Positions 21,540 through 21,734 of a stretch of 21,734 nucleotides of DNA are shown here, one piece after another. The position numbers and the translations under genes are program-made. Positions within the stretch are counted from its first letter, which is position 1, and every line of letters begins with the position of its first letter. This DNA is from an uncultured Porphyromonas sp. (GTDB taxonomy: Bacteria > Bacteroidota > Bacteroidia > Bacteroidales > Porphyromonadaceae). Location of the stretch: positions 1 through 21,734 of the forward strand of contig CAMBHQ010000002.1 of the NCBI GenBank assembly GCA_945867245.1, in the 5' to 3' direction. Below the pieces are notes generated by a model. That model was not told the origin of the DNA. It made no database searches and saw only the letters and a list, made by a program, of their open reading frames with translations.

Positions 21540-21554
21540 TCGCCACTTAAATAG

Positions 21555-21734
21555 ATGGACAGGAAAGTAAGAGTACTACAACTAGGCAAGTTTCACCCGA
21601 TTAAAGGTGGGGTCGAGAAGGTTATGTATGCCTTCATGCTCGGGTTATCCTCGCGAGGGATAGCCTGCGATATGTTGTGTGCCTCGGATGACGAAGAGGT
21701 AGGGATAGTACAGATAAATAAACATGCTAAGCTA
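21555..21734 (+). CDS. Glycosyltransferase (family 4 type), 5' part only
   Basis: Sixty codons run to the window end without a stop. The peptide begins MDRKVRVLQLGKFHPIKGGVE, followed by a helix (KVMYAFMLGLSSRGI) and a beta strand with ACDMLCAS. The KFHPIKGGVEK block is the usual glycine-rich loop at the start of GT-B family 4 glycosyltransferases, which build glycans and lipopolysaccharide from sugar nucleotides. The donor and acceptor cannot be told from this part. It begins 38 bases after the recQ stop. Confidence 0.82.
   Translation, partial: MDRKVRVLQLGKFHPIKGGVEKVMYAFMLGLSSRGIACDMLCASDDEEVGIVQINKHAKL

Overview
The window looks like a chromosomal segment from a Porphyromonas-like member of the Bacteroidota. 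Three things point there. The dipeptidyl peptidase IV closely resembles the Porphyromonas gingivalis enzyme, with the same catalytic layout shifted by one residue. Several genes have the Bacteroidota promoter pattern (TTG or TTTG, 19-20 bases, then TAnnTTTG). Many proteins are typical of the phylum: lipoproteins, a TonB with a CarboxypepD/TonB-type C-terminus, and a surface-barrel protein.

Layout. Positions 1-107 hold the 3' part of a tRNA-Leu(GAG) and its terminator. Next come ispE (143-985), then a dipeptidyl peptidase IV gene overlapping a small DUF1304 membrane-protein gene (1124-3657), facing a minus-strand outer-membrane-type protein (3802-4539) across a shared terminator. After a 412-base intergenic stretch with four 23-base tandem units comes a three-gene lipoprotein operon (4952-8717). 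A second intergenic stretch carries one more copy of the same unit. Then yceD-rpmF (9134-9893), a complete RND efflux operon of outer-membrane channel, adaptor lipoprotein and pump (10032-15635), tonB (15784-16488), a run of hypothetical periplasmic protein, recJ and recQ (16802-21516), and the first 60 codons of a family 4-type glycosyltransferase running off the end (21555-21734).

Most of this is housekeeping: isoprenoid synthesis, ribosome, DNA repair, efflux and energy transduction to the outer membrane. The accessory part is the lipoprotein operon. Its second protein keeps the MACPF (membrane attack complex/perforin) architecture with an eroded signature motif. Its first protein has a C-terminal half that reads like the aerolysin/ETX-MTX2 pore-forming fold. 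All three start with a lipobox and a Gln-acidic-acidic run after the cysteine, which suggests display on the cell surface. The sampled GC content is clearly lower than in the neighbours, a conserved intergenic repeat lies on both sides, and a 17-base in-frame repeat links the end of gene 1 to the start of gene 2. I read it as a candidate surface-displayed or secreted two-protein pore-forming system, perhaps related in role to the Bacteroides MACPF antimicrobial proteins. This is inference.

A second candidate of interest is a G9 tract that falls in the spacer of the possible promoter of the efflux operon, where slippage could switch efflux on and off.
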